Position numbers and translations under genes: made by a program. This document shows, piece after piece, positions 24,266 to 34,052 of a stretch of 64,000 nucleotides of DNA (position 1 is its first letter; the number at the start of each line of letters is the position of its first letter). The notes under the pieces were generated by a model. That model made no database searches, was not told where the DNA came from, and saw only the letters and a list, made by a program, of their open reading frames with translations. Source of the stretch: Bacillus taeanensis (GTDB lineage: Bacteria; Bacillota; Bacilli; Bacillales; UBA6769); assembly GCF_003318295.1 (NCBI RefSeq), contig NZ_QOCW01000011.1, positions 62,001-126,000 of the forward strand. The letters are read 5' to 3'.

Positions 24266-25363
24266 ATGGCATCGATTAATTTAAATCACATTTATAAGCG
24301 TTATGACAATAAAGTAACAGCAGTAACAGATTTCAATCTTGATATTCAAGATAAAGAATTTATTGTATTCGTAGGTCCATCTGGTTGTGGTAAATCAACG
24401 ACACTTCGTATGATTGCAGGCCTTGAGGAAATTTCAGAAGGCGACCTTTTCATCGGCGACCGCCGCGTAAATGATGTAGCACCAAAAGATCGTGACATTG
24501 CAATGGTATTCCAAAACTATGCCCTTTATCCACATATGAATGTTTATGACAATATGGCATTTGGATTAAAACTTCGTAAGTTCAGTAAAGAGGAAATTGA
24601 TAAGCGTGTTAAAGAAGCAGCTCGTATTTTAGGACTTGAAAACTTCCTTGATCGTAAACCAAAAGCAATGTCTGGTGGTCAGCGCCAGCGTGTTGCATTA
24701 GGACGTGCAATCGTTCGTAATCCTAAAGTATTCTTAATGGACGAGCCGTTATCAAACCTTGATGCAAAACTTCGTGTTCAAATGCGTGCTGAAATCTCAA
24801 AATTACACCAACGTCTTCAAACGACAACAATTTACGTAACACACGACCAAACAGAAGCAATGACAATGGCAACACGTATTGTTATTATGAAAGACGGCGT
24901 TATCCAACAAGTTGGTACACCAAAAGAAGTATATGACACACCAGATAACGTATTCGTTGGCGGGTTTATCGGTTCTCCAGCAATGAACTTCTTCAACGGG
25001 GTTCTTAACGATGGATTCTTTAAAGTTGGCAATACTTCAATTAAAGTTCCTGAAGGAAAAATGAAAATGCTTCGTGAACAAGGTTATTTAAATAAGGAAA
25101 TTATTCTTGGTGTTCGTCCGGAGGATATTCATGATGAGCCTGTGTTTATTGATTCAAATCCAGAGGCAAAAATTACAACTAAAATTGAAGTTGCTGAATT
25201 AATGGGGGCTGAAATTTATCTATACTCAAAACTTGCAGAGCAAGATTTCGTAGCGCGTATTGACTCTCGTTCTGATATTCATAACGGTGACAATATTACT
25301 TTAGCTTTCGATATGAATAAGTGTCACTTCTTTGATAAAGAAACTGAACTTCGCATTAAATAA
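24266..25363 (+). CDS. msmX: Multi-sugar ABC importer ATPase MsmX
   Basis: The 365-residue ATPase of the MalK/UgpC group that energises several carbohydrate importers in Bacilli, working with permeases encoded elsewhere. It has Walker A GPSGCGKST, signature MSGGQRQRVALGRA, Walker B VFLMDEPLSNLDAKLR, switch VTHDQTEAM, and a C-terminal TOBE-type regulatory domain (residues 240-365, with LGVRPEDIHDEP). ATG at 24266 follows CAGGAGGAATTT. No permease gene is adjacent, which is typical of msmX. Codon use is more GC-balanced and regular than in neighbours, as in highly expressed genes. Confidence 0.92.
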   Translation: MASINLNHIYKRYDNKVTAVTDFNLDIQDKEFIVFVGPSGCGKSTTLRMIAGLEEISEGDLFIGDRRVNDVAPKDRDIAMVFQNYALYPHMNVYDNMAFGLKLRKFSKEEIDKRVKEAARILGLENFLDRKPKAMSGGQRQRVALGRAIVRNPKVFLMDEPLSNLDAKLRVQMRAEISKLHQRLQTTTIYVTHDQTEAMTMATRIVIMKDGVIQQVGTPKEVYDTPDNVFVGGFIGSPAMNFFNGVLNDGFFKVGNTSIKVPEGKMKMLREQGYLNKEIILGVRPEDIHDEPVFIDSNPEAKITTKIEVAELMGAEIYLYSKLAEQDFVARIDSRSDIHNGDNITLAFDMNKCHFFDKETELRIK

Positions 25364-25365
25364 GA

Positions 25366-25424
25366 ACACAATAAAAAGCAAAGAGACAGCTATGTAGAGC
25401 TGTTCTTTTTGCTTTTTATTGTGT
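25366..25424. terminator. Long bidirectional terminator after msmX
   Basis: A large near-palindrome, ACACAATAAAAAGCAAA ... TTTGCTTTTTATTGTGT, with the inner stem ACAGCT/AGCTGT. It overlaps the last codons of the convergent gene ending at 25416. Confidence 0.85.
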
Positions 25425-25673
25425 CAACCATTCATCAATTAAAAACACTTCACTTTTATGACAAATTGGACAAGAAAAATAATGAGGACATTTGTGTTCT
25501 TCTAAGTCTGCTGAATAGCCATCCACTTTTTTTAAACCATCAATATCTTCATAAGGACTATAATCATCAAAATAGTCGCTTACTCTTCCTAAATCATACA
25601 TATTATGAAGACAAGTCGGACAAGTTATCATTGTGCTTTCAAACTGATTACATAATGGACATAGAGAATACAT
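25416..25673 (-). CDS. Zinc-ribbon-like small protein
   Basis: An 85-residue protein with four Cys pairs or near pairs: CPLC (residues 5-8), CPTC (18-21), a single C in EHKCPHYFSCPIC (about 62-72). The layout suggests two treble-clef or zinc-ribbon metal sites flanking an acidic Asp/Tyr-rich linker, DYFDDYSPYEDIDG. GAGAGG lies upstream of the ATG. No named family is recognised. It is convergent with msmX and shares its terminator. Confidence 0.65.
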   Translation of the reverse strand: MYSLCPLCNQFESTMITCPTCLHNMYDLGRVSDYFDDYSPYEDIDGLKKVDGYSADLEEHKCPHYFSCPICHKSEVFLIDEWLTQ

Positions 25674-25743
25674 ACATTTCTGCCTCTCTTTTATTTTTAC
25701 ATGGAATAAAAAATAATTTGACTGTCAATCCTTAACGTATAAA

Positions 25744-25771
25744 GAAGAGGCGGAAGCATGTCCACCTCTTC
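25744..25771 (-). terminator. Terminator of the SASP gene
   Basis: Inverted repeat GAAGAGGCGGA / TCCACCTCTTC (one bulge), 18 bases past the SASP stop on the minus strand. Confidence 0.7.
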
Positions 25772-25788
25772 ACAGCCATGTTATGCAA

Positions 25789-25992
25789 TTATTGTTGGTA
25801 ACCTCCAAATTGCTGTTCCGCCATTTGGACAAGACGTTTTGTAATTTCTCCACCAACAGAACCGTTAGCGCGAGCTGTTGAATCTGGACCAAGCTGCACC
25901 CCAAATTCTTGTGCAATTTCATACTTCATTTGATCAAGTGCTTGTTGTGCACCAGGTACTACTAATTGATTTGAGCTGTTGTTGTTTGGCAT
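25789..25992 (-). CDS. Alpha/beta-type small acid-soluble spore protein (SASP)
   Basis: A 67-residue DNA-binding protein of the dormant spore core that protects DNA and is degraded at germination. Visible features are the Asn/Gln-rich head, the GPR-protease cleavage region [13 protein letters not shown], and the conserved block [23 protein letters not shown] at 25992 follows AAAGGAGGTG; a longer upstream frame was dropped. Upstream on the minus strand TACATA and CACACTA, 17 bases apart, loosely fit a sigma-G promoter. Monocistronic. Confidence 0.95.
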   Translation of the reverse strand: MPNNNSSNQLVVPGAQQALDQMKYEIAQEFGVQLGPDSTARANGSVGGEITKRLVQMAEQQFGGYQQ

Positions 25993-26071
25993 GTTCTTCA
26001 CCTCCTTTGTAAACATAGTGTGTGAAAAAAACGCTTGCTTATGTATAACTTTTATTGCCAATTATTAGCAT

Positions 26072-26102
26072 AAAAAAACGAAGGAAAACTTCCTTCGTTT
26101 GT
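26072..26102 (-). terminator. Terminator of the Ktr-type gene
   Basis: AACGAAGGAA / TTCCTTCGTT hairpin with flanking A and T runs, ending at the stop codon of the potassium channel gene. Confidence 0.85.
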
Positions 26103-27457
26103 TAGCCAATAATAACCCGCTCTTTCGGATAATGATATTTATCTGCTGAAGTATTTCCGCGAATAATAAATAGAAAAGACAGCAGTCCAATTCTTCCAAT
26201 AAACATTAAAATCATAATGACAATTTTACCCGGCGCACTTAAAGTTGGTGTAATTCCCATTGATAATCCCGTTGTACCAAAAGCCGAACTAACTTCAAAT
26301 ATAATGGCAATAAGCGATGCAGTTTCAGTAACAGAAAGAATAATTACTGAAGTACCACAAAGAAGAATAGCCACACTTGTGACAACAAAAGCTTTCATAA
26401 TATCAGCTTCATGAATTTCTCTCCCAAAAATTTTAACGGCACTATTTCCTTTCGCAAAAAAGAAGATCGTTAATACTACAATCGCAAAAGTAGTTGTTCG
26501 AATGCCGCCTCCCACGCCACTTGGGGATGCACCAATAAACATCATCCCACTTAAAAATAATTGTGTTGCTGAAGTAAATTCATTAACATCTACTGTTGAT
26601 AAGCCACCACTTTTAGTTGTGATTGACTGAAATAGCGCATAAAAAAAGGTTTCATGCCACGCTTTATCTTGGAAAAAGAATGAAAACTCTAATAATAAAA
26701 TAACAACAACTCCCAAAACCGTTAAAACAAGAAATGTCATTGAGGTTAACTTTGTAAATAATGAGAAACGATATGGTATCTCTGATCCTGAATGGGTTAA
26801 AAACTCTTTTAATTCAATTAATACAGGAAAGCCAATGGAACCTAATACAATTAAAATCATTATAATAAATTGAACAAAATAATCATTGGCAAACGGAACA
26901 AGGGAAGCACCTGTAATATCGAATCCAGCATTTGTCGTAGCACTTACTGAAGCAAAAAAACCTTGTAGGTAAGCTTCCTGCCATGTATCAAAATACTTTG
27001 TAAAATAAGTTCCTAACACAAACGCACCAAATGCTTCAATCGCAAGAATTAAGCGAAATATTTGCAGCATTAAATTAACAAGCCCTGATAAAGTTGTCCG
27101 ATTGTGATCCGTCATAATAAGCTGACGTTCTTTTAACCCAATTCTTTTCCCTAATATAACCCATATAAATGTACCAAGTGCCATAATCCCTATTCCGCCA
27201 ATTTGCAAAACGAAAGCTAACAAAAAAACGCCTATTACACTAAACGTATCCGCAACCGAAAATACACTTAAACCAGTTACACTAATCGCACTTACTGCGG
27301 TAAATAATCCATCAATAAAATGCCACTCAACACCCGGTTTATGGGCTGCAGGCAAGCTTAATAAAGTTGTTGCAATAATAATCGCTGTTAAATAAAATAA
27401 AACAATTAACTGAACAGATGTTAATTGTCTTGAACGCTCTTTCACTTTTTGCAGCAT
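26102..27457 (-). CDS. Potassium uptake channel subunit, KtrB/KtrD family
   Basis: A 451-residue membrane protein of the TrkH/KtrB superfamily with four P-loop repeats. Filter-type motifs are seen as VTGLSV (near 60), TTNAGFD (near 175), TTKSGGLS (near 290) and FGTTGLS (near 395). It imports potassium with a cytoplasmic RCK partner (KtrA or KtrC). No partner gene is adjacent, as for B. subtilis ktrD; I therefore favour a KtrD-like role without being certain. The upstream region shows no recognisable cyclic-di-AMP riboswitch. Confidence 0.87.
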   Translation of the reverse strand: MLQKVKERSRQLTSVQLIVLFYLTAIIIATTLLSLPAAHKPGVEWHFIDGLFTAVSAISVTGLSVFSVADTFSVIGVFLLAFVLQIGGIGIMALGTFIWVILGKRIGLKERQLIMTDHNRTTLSGLVNLMLQIFRLILAIEAFGAFVLGTYFTKYFDTWQEAYLQGFFASVSATTNAGFDITGASLVPFANDYFVQFIIMILIVLGSIGFPVLIELKEFLTHSGSEIPYRFSLFTKLTSMTFLVLTVLGVVVILLLEFSFFFQDKAWHETFFYALFQSITTKSGGLSTVDVNEFTSATQLFLSGMMFIGASPSGVGGGIRTTTFAIVVLTIFFFAKGNSAVKIFGREIHEADIMKAFVVTSVAILLCGTSVIILSVTETASLIAIIFEVSSAFGTTGLSMGITPTLSAPGKIVIMILMFIGRIGLLSFLFIIRGNTSADKYHYPKERVIIG

Positions 27458-27713
27458 GTGTATTTCACACCCTTAACTATTTACATCAGCATCACTTATA
27501 TTATCGGATTTCAAAAAATAGTCAATGCTCTCTCCTAAAAAACTTTTTAAATGTTGCTGCTCTTTACACTTTTTAAGTTTGGTATATAAAAGCTGCTTCT
27601 GACTTAGACTCATATAATATACACCAATTCCCTTTAATTATACTTAATTTATAATAATAACAGAAGAAAATAGAAAGTCCATTTCATCGTCGACTTATTA
27701 AAAAACTTTTCAT

Positions 27714-27752
27714 AATAAAAACTGCTGCACAAAGAAGTGCAGCAGTTTTTAT
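27714..27752 (-). terminator. Terminator of the SulP gene
   Basis: Perfect inverted repeat AATAAAAACTGCTGCAC / GTGCAGCAGTTTTTATT overlapping the stop of the SulP gene. Confidence 0.9.
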
Positions 27753-29230
27753 TAATGGCCTACAGCGCTGTCCAGCCCACCAGGCTTATTATGAACAGCA
27801 CGATTATTAATTAACCTTGTGCTTTCTTCATTTAAACCAACTAAATGAACTTTTGTTCCATTTTGATGATATTTAATAACGATTTTATCGATTGCACCAA
27901 CTGCTGAGTCATCCCATAAATGAGCATTGGTTAAATCAATGTCTACTTCTTTGACATTATCCTTGAAATTAAAAGAATTCACAAAATCAGTAACAGATGC
28001 AAAAAAGATCTGACCTGACACATGATATACTTTCTTATTTGACTGTTTCGAAGTTATACTTGTTACTTTTACTTTGGAAACTTGGGCCGCAAAAAATACA
28101 GCACTTAAAATAACCCCAGCAAATACACCCTTTGATAAATCATGTGTCATAACAACTGTCACAACTGTCACAACCATTACAACCGCATCCGTTTTTGGCA
28201 TTTTATGAAGATTTGTAATGGATGACCAATCAAACGTACCAATTGAAACCATAATCATAACACCTACTAATGCAGCCATAGGAATTTGTACAAGAAGATC
28301 ATTTAACAAAATAATTAATACCATTAAAAATACACCAGCAATAAGTGTAGAAAGACGGCCTCTACCACCCGATTTTACATTAATAACAGATTGTCCAATC
28401 ATCGCACAACCTGCCATACCTCCAAAGAAACCAGAAACAATATTTGCCATACCTTGTCCTCTTGCTTCTTTGTTTTTATCACTCTCTGTATCCGTCATAT
28501 CGTCAACAATTGCCGCAGTAAGAAGGGATTCTAGTAATCCTACAAGCGCAATTGCTAATGAATATGGAAAAATAATTTGTAATGTTTCAAAATTTAATGG
28601 AATGTCTGGCAGTAAGAAAATTGGTAATTTTTGTGTCAATTCACCCATATCCCCTACAGTACGAACATCAAATCCAGCCGTCACTGCTATTATTGAAATT
28701 ACAATAATGGCTACAAGCGGTGATGGAACTGCTTTAGTAAAACGCGGTAAAATATAAATAATCGCTAATGAACCTGCTACTAGAGCATACATTACATATG
28801 ATTCTCCAACAAAGTGAGGAAGCTGCGACATAAAAATTAAAATAGCTAAAGCATTTACAAAACCTGTCATAACGGAACGAGGAACAAATTTCATCAAACG
28901 CCCAAGCTTAAGAACACCCATAATAATTTGCAGCACTCCAGTTAAGATCGTTGCCGCTAACAAATATTGCAGCCCGTGTTCTGCCACTAATGTAACCATT
29001 AATAAAGCAGTGGCTCCGGTTGCAGCAGAAATCATCCCAGGACGTCCACCAACAAAAGCAATTGTAACTGCAATACAAAACGATGCATATAAGCCAATCA
29101 TTGGGTCTACTCCTGCAATGATTGAAAATGCAATTGCCTCAGGAATTAATGCCAACGCAACAACAATACCTGCTAGAATGTCTCCGCGAATATTTGAGAA
29201 CCATTCTGCCTTTAAATTTGCTGTGTTCAA
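27752..29230 (-). CDS. SulP-family anion transporter with STAS domain
   Basis: A 492-residue transporter with an 11-14-helix SLC26/SulP core. The family signature is near the N-terminus, [24 protein letters not shown] (residues 21-44). A second conserved patch is [27 protein letters not shown] (residues 268-294). A cytoplasmic STAS domain follows at about 400-480 ([14 protein letters not shown]). Substrates in the family include sulfate, bicarbonate and dicarboxylates; none can be assigned from sequence alone. TTG start behind AGAGGTG. Confidence 0.88.
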   Translation of the reverse strand: MNTANLKAEWFSNIRGDILAGIVVALALIPEAIAFSIIAGVDPMIGLYASFCIAVTIAFVGGRPGMISAATGATALLMVTLVAEHGLQYLLAATILTGVLQIIMGVLKLGRLMKFVPRSVMTGFVNALAILIFMSQLPHFVGESYVMYALVAGSLAIIYILPRFTKAVPSPLVAIIVISIIAVTAGFDVRTVGDMGELTQKLPIFLLPDIPLNFETLQIIFPYSLAIALVGLLESLLTAAIVDDMTDTESDKNKEARGQGMANIVSGFFGGMAGCAMIGQSVINVKSGGRGRLSTLIAGVFLMVLIILLNDLLVQIPMAALVGVMIMVSIGTFDWSSITNLHKMPKTDAVVMVVTVVTVVMTHDLSKGVFAGVILSAVFFAAQVSKVKVTSITSKQSNKKVYHVSGQIFFASVTDFVNSFNFKDNVKEVDIDLTNAHLWDDSAVGAIDKIVIKYHQNGTKVHLVGLNEESTRLINNRAVHNKPGGLDSAVGH

Positions 29231-29587
29231 ACAAGCACCTCTTTCTATTTAATTATATGACTTTCAACTCTCATGAAAGCCGAGCCGTTCTTAACAAAAC
29301 GGATTATACACGCATTTCCTAGTTTTTTCTATATGCAAAACCCATTATGTAAGCGTATAACATAATAATTTTTCTCTCATTTACTCTTAAATTCTTTATA
29401 TATCTCCCCATTCCTATTTAGGATATAGACTTACAGAAAAAGGAATAGAACATCCTAAAATCACTCTAAAAAAATAGAAATACAAAAACGCCTCTCAATT
29501 TATTGGGAAGCGCTTTTTATCATTTAATTATTTTACTATAAATTCCAAATAGAAAGCATAGTTAAATATAAAACATAAATACCCGAT
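29231..29587. other. Intergenic stretch without a gene
   Basis: AT-rich sequence between the SulP gene and the oxidase-like gene, both on the minus strand. It holds a hairpin, ACGCCTCTCAA / TTGGGAAGCGCT, at about 29484-29519 with flanking A and T runs, a likely terminator of the upstream oxidase-like gene. I see nothing else. Confidence 0.5.
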
Positions 29588-30001
29588 TTAAATTGAAGTC
29601 CCTTTATCGTTTTGAATATTCTGATCAATCGAAGTGTCTCTTTGTACATTTTTAATAATATTAATTACAAATAATAAAATACTAAGCCATGTAATTGTTC
29701 CACCCACTGCTATAATTGGCTCAAAGCTAAGTTTTCCATAAACAACAAAGCTTAATCCAATCATCATAATTGGTAGTCCAATATTATGAAGCCAGAAGTG
29801 AATTTTCTCCAGCATGCTTTCTCCAGCCTTCGGAAAGAAGTGATAAAGAAGTCCTGCTAATGTTAATGAAGTCCAACCTAGTAAATTAATGTGAACATGT
29901 ACAGGTGTTAAATTAAACTGATGCGACATAGACATAAACATTCCCATTGAAACACCAATTAAAAAGTAAACAACAGAAATTTTAATAAGATTTATACCCA
30001 T
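29588..30001 (-). CDS. Stand-alone heme-copper-oxidase subunit I-like membrane protein
   Basis: A 137-residue protein with four hydrophobic helices. The pattern VHVHINLLGWTSLTLAGLLYHFFPKA (residues 33-58) recalls the helix II-III region of cytochrome oxidase/NorB subunit I, with the histidines of HVHIN. NIGLPIMMIG follows. The length is only about a third of a true subunit I, and the copper-site helices are absent. Such short relatives are known as unassigned proteins in Bacilli; a heme-binding or assembly role is possible but not shown. No oxidase genes are adjacent. Confidence 0.55.
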   Translation of the reverse strand: MGINLIKISVVYFLIGVSMGMFMSMSHQFNLTPVHVHINLLGWTSLTLAGLLYHFFPKAGESMLEKIHFWLHNIGLPIMMIGLSFVVYGKLSFEPIIAVGGTITWLSILLFVINIIKNVQRDTSIDQNIQNDKGTSI

Positions 30002-30194
30002 TTTATCCCTTCTATAAATATATTTTCGGAAACAATGTACTTATATACTAAATATTGTTCCCTAAACATTCATATGCAGAGCATGGATAACTTTATTCAT
30101 ACTTTCCTATTTCAAGCAATGGAAGTAATGAACCTCCCCCACTTACCTACATGTTCCTTAATGACTCTTAAACGTTCTACATGCCATAGAAAAG

Positions 30195-30223
30195 ATAAAA
30201 CCACCTAAAATTGGTGGTTTTAT
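30195..30223 (-). terminator. Terminator of spoVR
   Basis: ATAAAACCACC / GGTGGTTTTAT hairpin, overlapping the spoVR stop. Confidence 0.85.
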
Positions 30224-31629
30224 AAATATCTCCGATGTACTTTTTTACCATCATAAGAATATAAAACATTTTTACCCTCGATAAAGGTTTCCATATGAAC
30301 CGCACGCCCCCAAATTTGATAAATATACGGCATCACATGTTCTAAATAATGAAGATCAAGCTCAATTCCTTCAAAACCATGTTTTAAATACAATTCACCA
30401 TTTCTTAAGTAATCACCATTTTCTACAGTAATATATGGAAAACCTCCGTTGACACGCATAGAGACAAGTTGATCCCGCACGTTTTCCCATTCTTTATCAG
30501 TAATGCGATAGTCTTTCCCTTGCTTTTGAAACAAGTACATATCTTCACGTTTTACAAGATCTTTTGTTAAATAATTTCTAATAAACGAAATATCCGATTC
30601 AATTTCACGAACTTCAAACATTTTATCTCGACCTGATCCAGGTTTAATTCCCTGTCTTCTCATTTCTTCAGTAGGATTATTGTATCGTTCTTCGATATCT
30701 TCAAAGACCTTTATTCCTAAGTAATAGGGATTAATGGATGTTCTTGAGGGCTGCACAACCCCTGCATTTAATGTTGCAAACTCAATCACTTCATCGGACG
30801 TTAAGTCCATTTCCCGCAAAATTCTCGCATGCCAATAACTTGCCCAACCTTCATTCATAATTTTTGTTTCAAGCTGCGGCCAAAAATACTGCATTTCTTC
30901 ACGCATCATTGTCATAATATCGCGCTGCCAATCTTCAAGTTCACGACTATATTGAAGAATAAATAATAAAAGGTCTTTCTCTGGATGAGGTGGGAATTTC
31001 TTTTTCTTTTTTGGAAGCAGCATTGTTTTTTCTTCTTCTGGAGCATCAATTTTCCATAAATCATCGTATGGAGTTGGCTCTTTTTTCAATGGTTCTTCTA
31101 CTACTTCTTCTAAATCATATGCAAGTTTTGGCCGCATAATAGAGGGGTCGATATGCTCTTGAATGGACAGCACCGCATCAAGAAATTGTTCTACTTCGGC
31201 TTTCCCATAAACCATTTCATAATGGGCAATTCGCTCAGCTGTTGCTGTCATACTTTCCACCATATCTCGGCGTGTATTTGAAAAACGAACATTATTTTTA
31301 AAGAAGTCGCAGTGAGCTAATACATGCGCCACAATTAACTTATTTTGAATTAATGTATTTGTATCCAATAAAAAGGCATAACAAGGGTTAGAGTTAATGA
31401 CAAGTTCATAAATTTTACTTAATCCTAAATCATAATGCAGTTTCATTTTATGAAATTGTTTTCCAAAACTCCAATGAGAAAAACGTGTCGGCATACCATA
31501 AGCACCAAATGTATAAATAATATCAGCAGGGCAAATTTCGTAGCGCATTGGGTAAAAATCCAGTCCAAAACCAGTCGCAATTTCTGTAATTTCATCAATT
31601 GCTCGGTCGAGCGTATTATTATCGGTCAT
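30220..31629 (-). CDS. spoVR: SpoVR family protein
   Basis: A 469-residue cytoplasmic protein of the SpoVR/YcgB family, needed for normal spore cortex formation in B. subtilis. The usual length and conserved patches are present: [20 protein letters not shown] (residues 26-45), [21 protein letters not shown], and [25 protein letters not shown] precedes the ATG. In many bacteria SpoVR is encoded with a PrkA kinase and a YhbH/YeaH protein; here those genes lie 17-20 kb away in the same direction. The biochemical activity is unknown. Confidence 0.95.
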   Translation of the reverse strand: MTDNNTLDRAIDEITEIATGFGLDFYPMRYEICPADIIYTFGAYGMPTRFSHWSFGKQFHKMKLHYDLGLSKIYELVINSNPCYAFLLDTNTLIQNKLIVAHVLAHCDFFKNNVRFSNTRRDMVESMTATAERIAHYEMVYGKAEVEQFLDAVLSIQEHIDPSIMRPKLAYDLEEVVEEPLKKEPTPYDDLWKIDAPEEEKTMLLPKKKKKFPPHPEKDLLLFILQYSRELEDWQRDIMTMMREEMQYFWPQLETKIMNEGWASYWHARILREMDLTSDEVIEFATLNAGVVQPSRTSINPYYLGIKVFEDIEERYNNPTEEMRRQGIKPGSGRDKMFEVREIESDISFIRNYLTKDLVKREDMYLFQKQGKDYRITDKEWENVRDQLVSMRVNGGFPYITVENGDYLRNGELYLKHGFEGIELDLHYLEHVMPYIYQIWGRAVHMETFIEGKNVLYSYDGKKVHRRYL

Positions 31630-31788
31630 CTAATATTCCTCCTTATGATTCCCCTTTTTCTCATTTTATGACAAGGATTTAAATTCATGATAAATGGAAG
31701 ACAACCTACTTAAAATAACAGTAAGAAATCTTATGAAAATACAGATTAATTTCACACAAAATTGGAATGCTATGATTGAGGTGATCGT

Positions 31789-32136
31789 ATGGGGGATAAA
31801 ATTAACCTTCAAGAATTTAAAGCGCTAATGGACTACTGGAACGGTAATCATATCGCTATTTCCAAAACAGAACGCGATGATTATGATCAAACAATTTTAC
31901 AGTTAAGTGATATTTCTTATTCCCATCATGAACGAACAGACGGTGAAGGATATCAATCAGAATTCACGATTCATTTTCAAGGAAATGGCGAAATTGTTAC
32001 AGATAATACTTTAACAACTCTTCCAACTGCTTCCTATGATATTCCCATTAATGAACTGTATGACTACCATTATGATGGACTGCGTTTTTATTTCAAAACT
32101 GATAGAGGCTCTTATATGATTTCTAGACTTCCATAA
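31789..32136 (+). CDS. Unidentified small soluble protein
   Basis: A 115-residue acidic protein starting MGDKINLQEFKAL. It has a beta-rich C-terminal half (GYQSEFTIHFQGNGEIVT, YHYDGLRFYFKTDRGSYMI). GAGGTGATC lies upstream of the ATG and a strong terminator follows. No family is recognised. It is divergent from spoVR and convergent with pgcA. No signal peptide or membrane segment is seen. Confidence 0.65.
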   Translation: MGDKINLQEFKALMDYWNGNHIAISKTERDDYDQTILQLSDISYSHHERTDGEGYQSEFTIHFQGNGEIVTDNTLTTLPTASYDIPINELYDYHYDGLRFYFKTDRGSYMISRLP

Positions 32137-32174
32137 AAAAATCAGGACTGAAAATTTCAGTCCTGATTTTTTTA
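32133..32174. terminator. Bidirectional terminator
   Basis: Perfect palindrome AAAAAAATCAGGACTGAAA / TTTCAGTCCTGATTTTTTT at the shared 3' ends of the small gene and pgcA. Confidence 0.92.
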
Positions 32175-33923
32175 TTATGCAAGCTTTAATAAAAGCTCAT
32201 CAACTTTTGCCATTACATCTTGTTTAATGTCCTGTAATAATACTTGGCTTTTTTCAAGGCTGCTTTCGTTTACACCGAAGTAAAATTTAATTTTTGGCTC
32301 GGTTCCAGATGGACGCAGACAGAACCATACACCATTTTCTAATTTATACTTTAATACGTTTGAGGATGGAAGGGTAATATTTTCTGTTTCGCCTTTACCA
32401 AGATAAGTACGTTTACCTTGGTTATAATCTTCAATGACAGCAACCTTATAACCTGCAATTTCTTGAGGAGGATTATCTCGGAAGTTTGCCATAATAGATA
32501 CAATTTGTTCTGCACCTTGTTTGCCTTTTAGTGTTAAAGATTCAAGACCTTCTTGATAATAACCGTATTCAGCAAATACATCGATTAATGCTTCATACAA
32601 TGTTTTTCCTTTAGCCTTATAATATGCTCCTATTTCTGCTGCCATTAAGCAAGCTTGAACTGCATCTTTATCACGTGCAAAATCACCAATTAAGTAACCG
32701 TAACTTTCTTCATAACCGAATAAGAAAGAGTGTTTGCCGCTTTCTTCATATTCTTTAATTTTCTCACCAATAAATTTAAAACCTGTTAACGTATCCACTG
32801 TTGTAAGGTTATAGCTTTCAGCAACTGCACGCCCAATTTCAGATGTTACGATTGTTTTAAGGACTACACCATTTTCAGGAAGAGTGCCTTTTGCTTTCTT
32901 TTCTGAAAGAAGATAGTGAAGCATTAAAGCCCCAGTTTGATTTCCTGTTAATACAACATATTCACCTTCAGGATTTTTTACAGCTACACCAACACGGTCT
33001 GCATCCGGATCTGTTGCAATAAGAAGATCAGCATCAATTTTTTTCCCTTCACGAATGGCTAATTCAAATGCAGCATGTTCTTCAGGGTTTGGTGATTTAA
33101 CCGTAGAGAAATTAGGATCTGGAAGTTCTTGTTCTTTTACAACCGTGACATTATTGAAGCCTAATGCTTTTAATCCTTCACGAACAGGTTTATTTGCTGT
33201 TCCATGAAGTGGTGTAAAAACAATTTTCAAATCATTAGCCATTTCTTTAATAATGTCTGGATTAACTGAAATAGTTTCTAATTGACGAATATAAGCTTGA
33301 TCCACTTTTTCACCAATCATTTGAAGAAGACCTGATTGTTTTAACTCTTCCTCATTCGCAACTTCAATTTCAAGTTCATTTTCAACTTCATTTACTTTTG
33401 CAATAATTTCTGCAGCTGGCTTTGGCGGAACTTGTCCACCATCTGGACCATATACTTTAAAACCGTTATATTCAGGTGGATTATGGCTTGCTGTAATAAC
33501 AATTCCGCCATAAGCATTTAAATAACGAACTGCAAACGATAATTCAGGTGTTGGGCGCAGTTCATCAAATACATATGTTTGAATTCCATGTGCCCCAAGT
33601 GTTTTTGCTGCTTCCATCGCAAATTCAGGTGATTTATGACGAGAATCATAGGCAATTACAACACCGCGTACTTTCGCCTCTTCACCCTGTTCTTCAATAT
33701 AACGCGCTAATCCTTCTGATGCTTTTCGAATCGTATACACATTCATACGGTTTGTTCCTGCACCAATCTCCCCGCGCATACCGCCTGTTCCAAATTCAAG
33801 ATCTTTATAAAAGCATTCTTCTAATGCTTGATCGTCATTTTTTATTTTCTCTAGAATTTCTTTCATTTCAAGGTCAAGATTTTCTGCATTAGCCCATTTT
33901 TCATATGTTGTTTTCCAGCTCAT
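32175..33923 (-). CDS. pgcA: Alpha-phosphoglucomutase PgcA (YhxB)
   Basis: Interconverts glucose 1-phosphate and glucose 6-phosphate for UDP-glucose, teichoic-acid and glycolipid synthesis. The 582 residues match the family. The phosphoserine loop is [11 protein letters not shown] (near residue 145), the magnesium loop is DPDADRVG (near 305), the sugar-binding loop is GYEESYGY (near 410), and the phosphate loop is [12 protein letters not shown] (near 545). GGGAGGAAG is the ribosome binding site. The order pgcA downstream of glpD is that of yhxB in B. subtilis. Confidence 0.94.
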   Translation of the reverse strand: MSWKTTYEKWANAENLDLEMKEILEKIKNDDQALEECFYKDLEFGTGGMRGEIGAGTNRMNVYTIRKASEGLARYIEEQGEEAKVRGVVIAYDSRHKSPEFAMEAAKTLGAHGIQTYVFDELRPTPELSFAVRYLNAYGGIVITASHNPPEYNGFKVYGPDGGQVPPKPAAEIIAKVNEVENELEIEVANEEELKQSGLLQMIGEKVDQAYIRQLETISVNPDIIKEMANDLKIVFTPLHGTANKPVREGLKALGFNNVTVVKEQELPDPNFSTVKSPNPEEHAAFELAIREGKKIDADLLIATDPDADRVGVAVKNPEGEYVVLTGNQTGALMLHYLLSEKKAKGTLPENGVVLKTIVTSEIGRAVAESYNLTTVDTLTGFKFIGEKIKEYEESGKHSFLFGYEESYGYLIGDFARDKDAVQACLMAAEIGAYYKAKGKTLYEALIDVFAEYGYYQEGLESLTLKGKQGAEQIVSIMANFRDNPPQEIAGYKVAVIEDYNQGKRTYLGKGETENITLPSSNVLKYKLENGVWFCLRPSGTEPKIKFYFGVNESSLEKSQVLLQDIKQDVMAKVDELLLKLA

Positions 33924-34017
33924 AACTTCCTCCCAATATCTGATATGTATTTTTTCTGCTTAATTTGTTTTCGTGATAAGTTTTAAAATTCCTTCTAGTA
34001 TTTACTTTAAACAATTT

Positions 34018-34047
34018 AATGCCAGCATTCAATTGAATGCTGGCATT
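34018..34047. terminator. Palindrome after glpD, probable terminator
   Basis: Perfect 30-base palindrome, AATGCCAGCATTCAA / TTGAATGCTGGCATT, just past the glpD stop. The stem is strong but the T run is short on both strands. Confidence 0.65.
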
Positions 34048-34052
34048 TCCAT

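Noticed and set aside
25409-25735. A plus-strand 108-codon frame opposite the zinc-ribbon-like gene
   Set aside because: It starts inside the msmX terminator and lacks a ribosome binding site; the minus-strand frame has the regular Cys knuckles.
27458-27751. Possible cyclic-di-AMP riboswitch before the potassium channel gene
   Set aside because: No conserved ydaO-type sequence blocks are visible; only AT-rich sequence and the SulP terminator.
28218-28757. A 179-codon frame opposite the SulP gene
   Set aside because: Entirely antisense to a well-conserved transporter, with the Pro/Ile/Thr bias of a shadow frame and no ribosome binding site.
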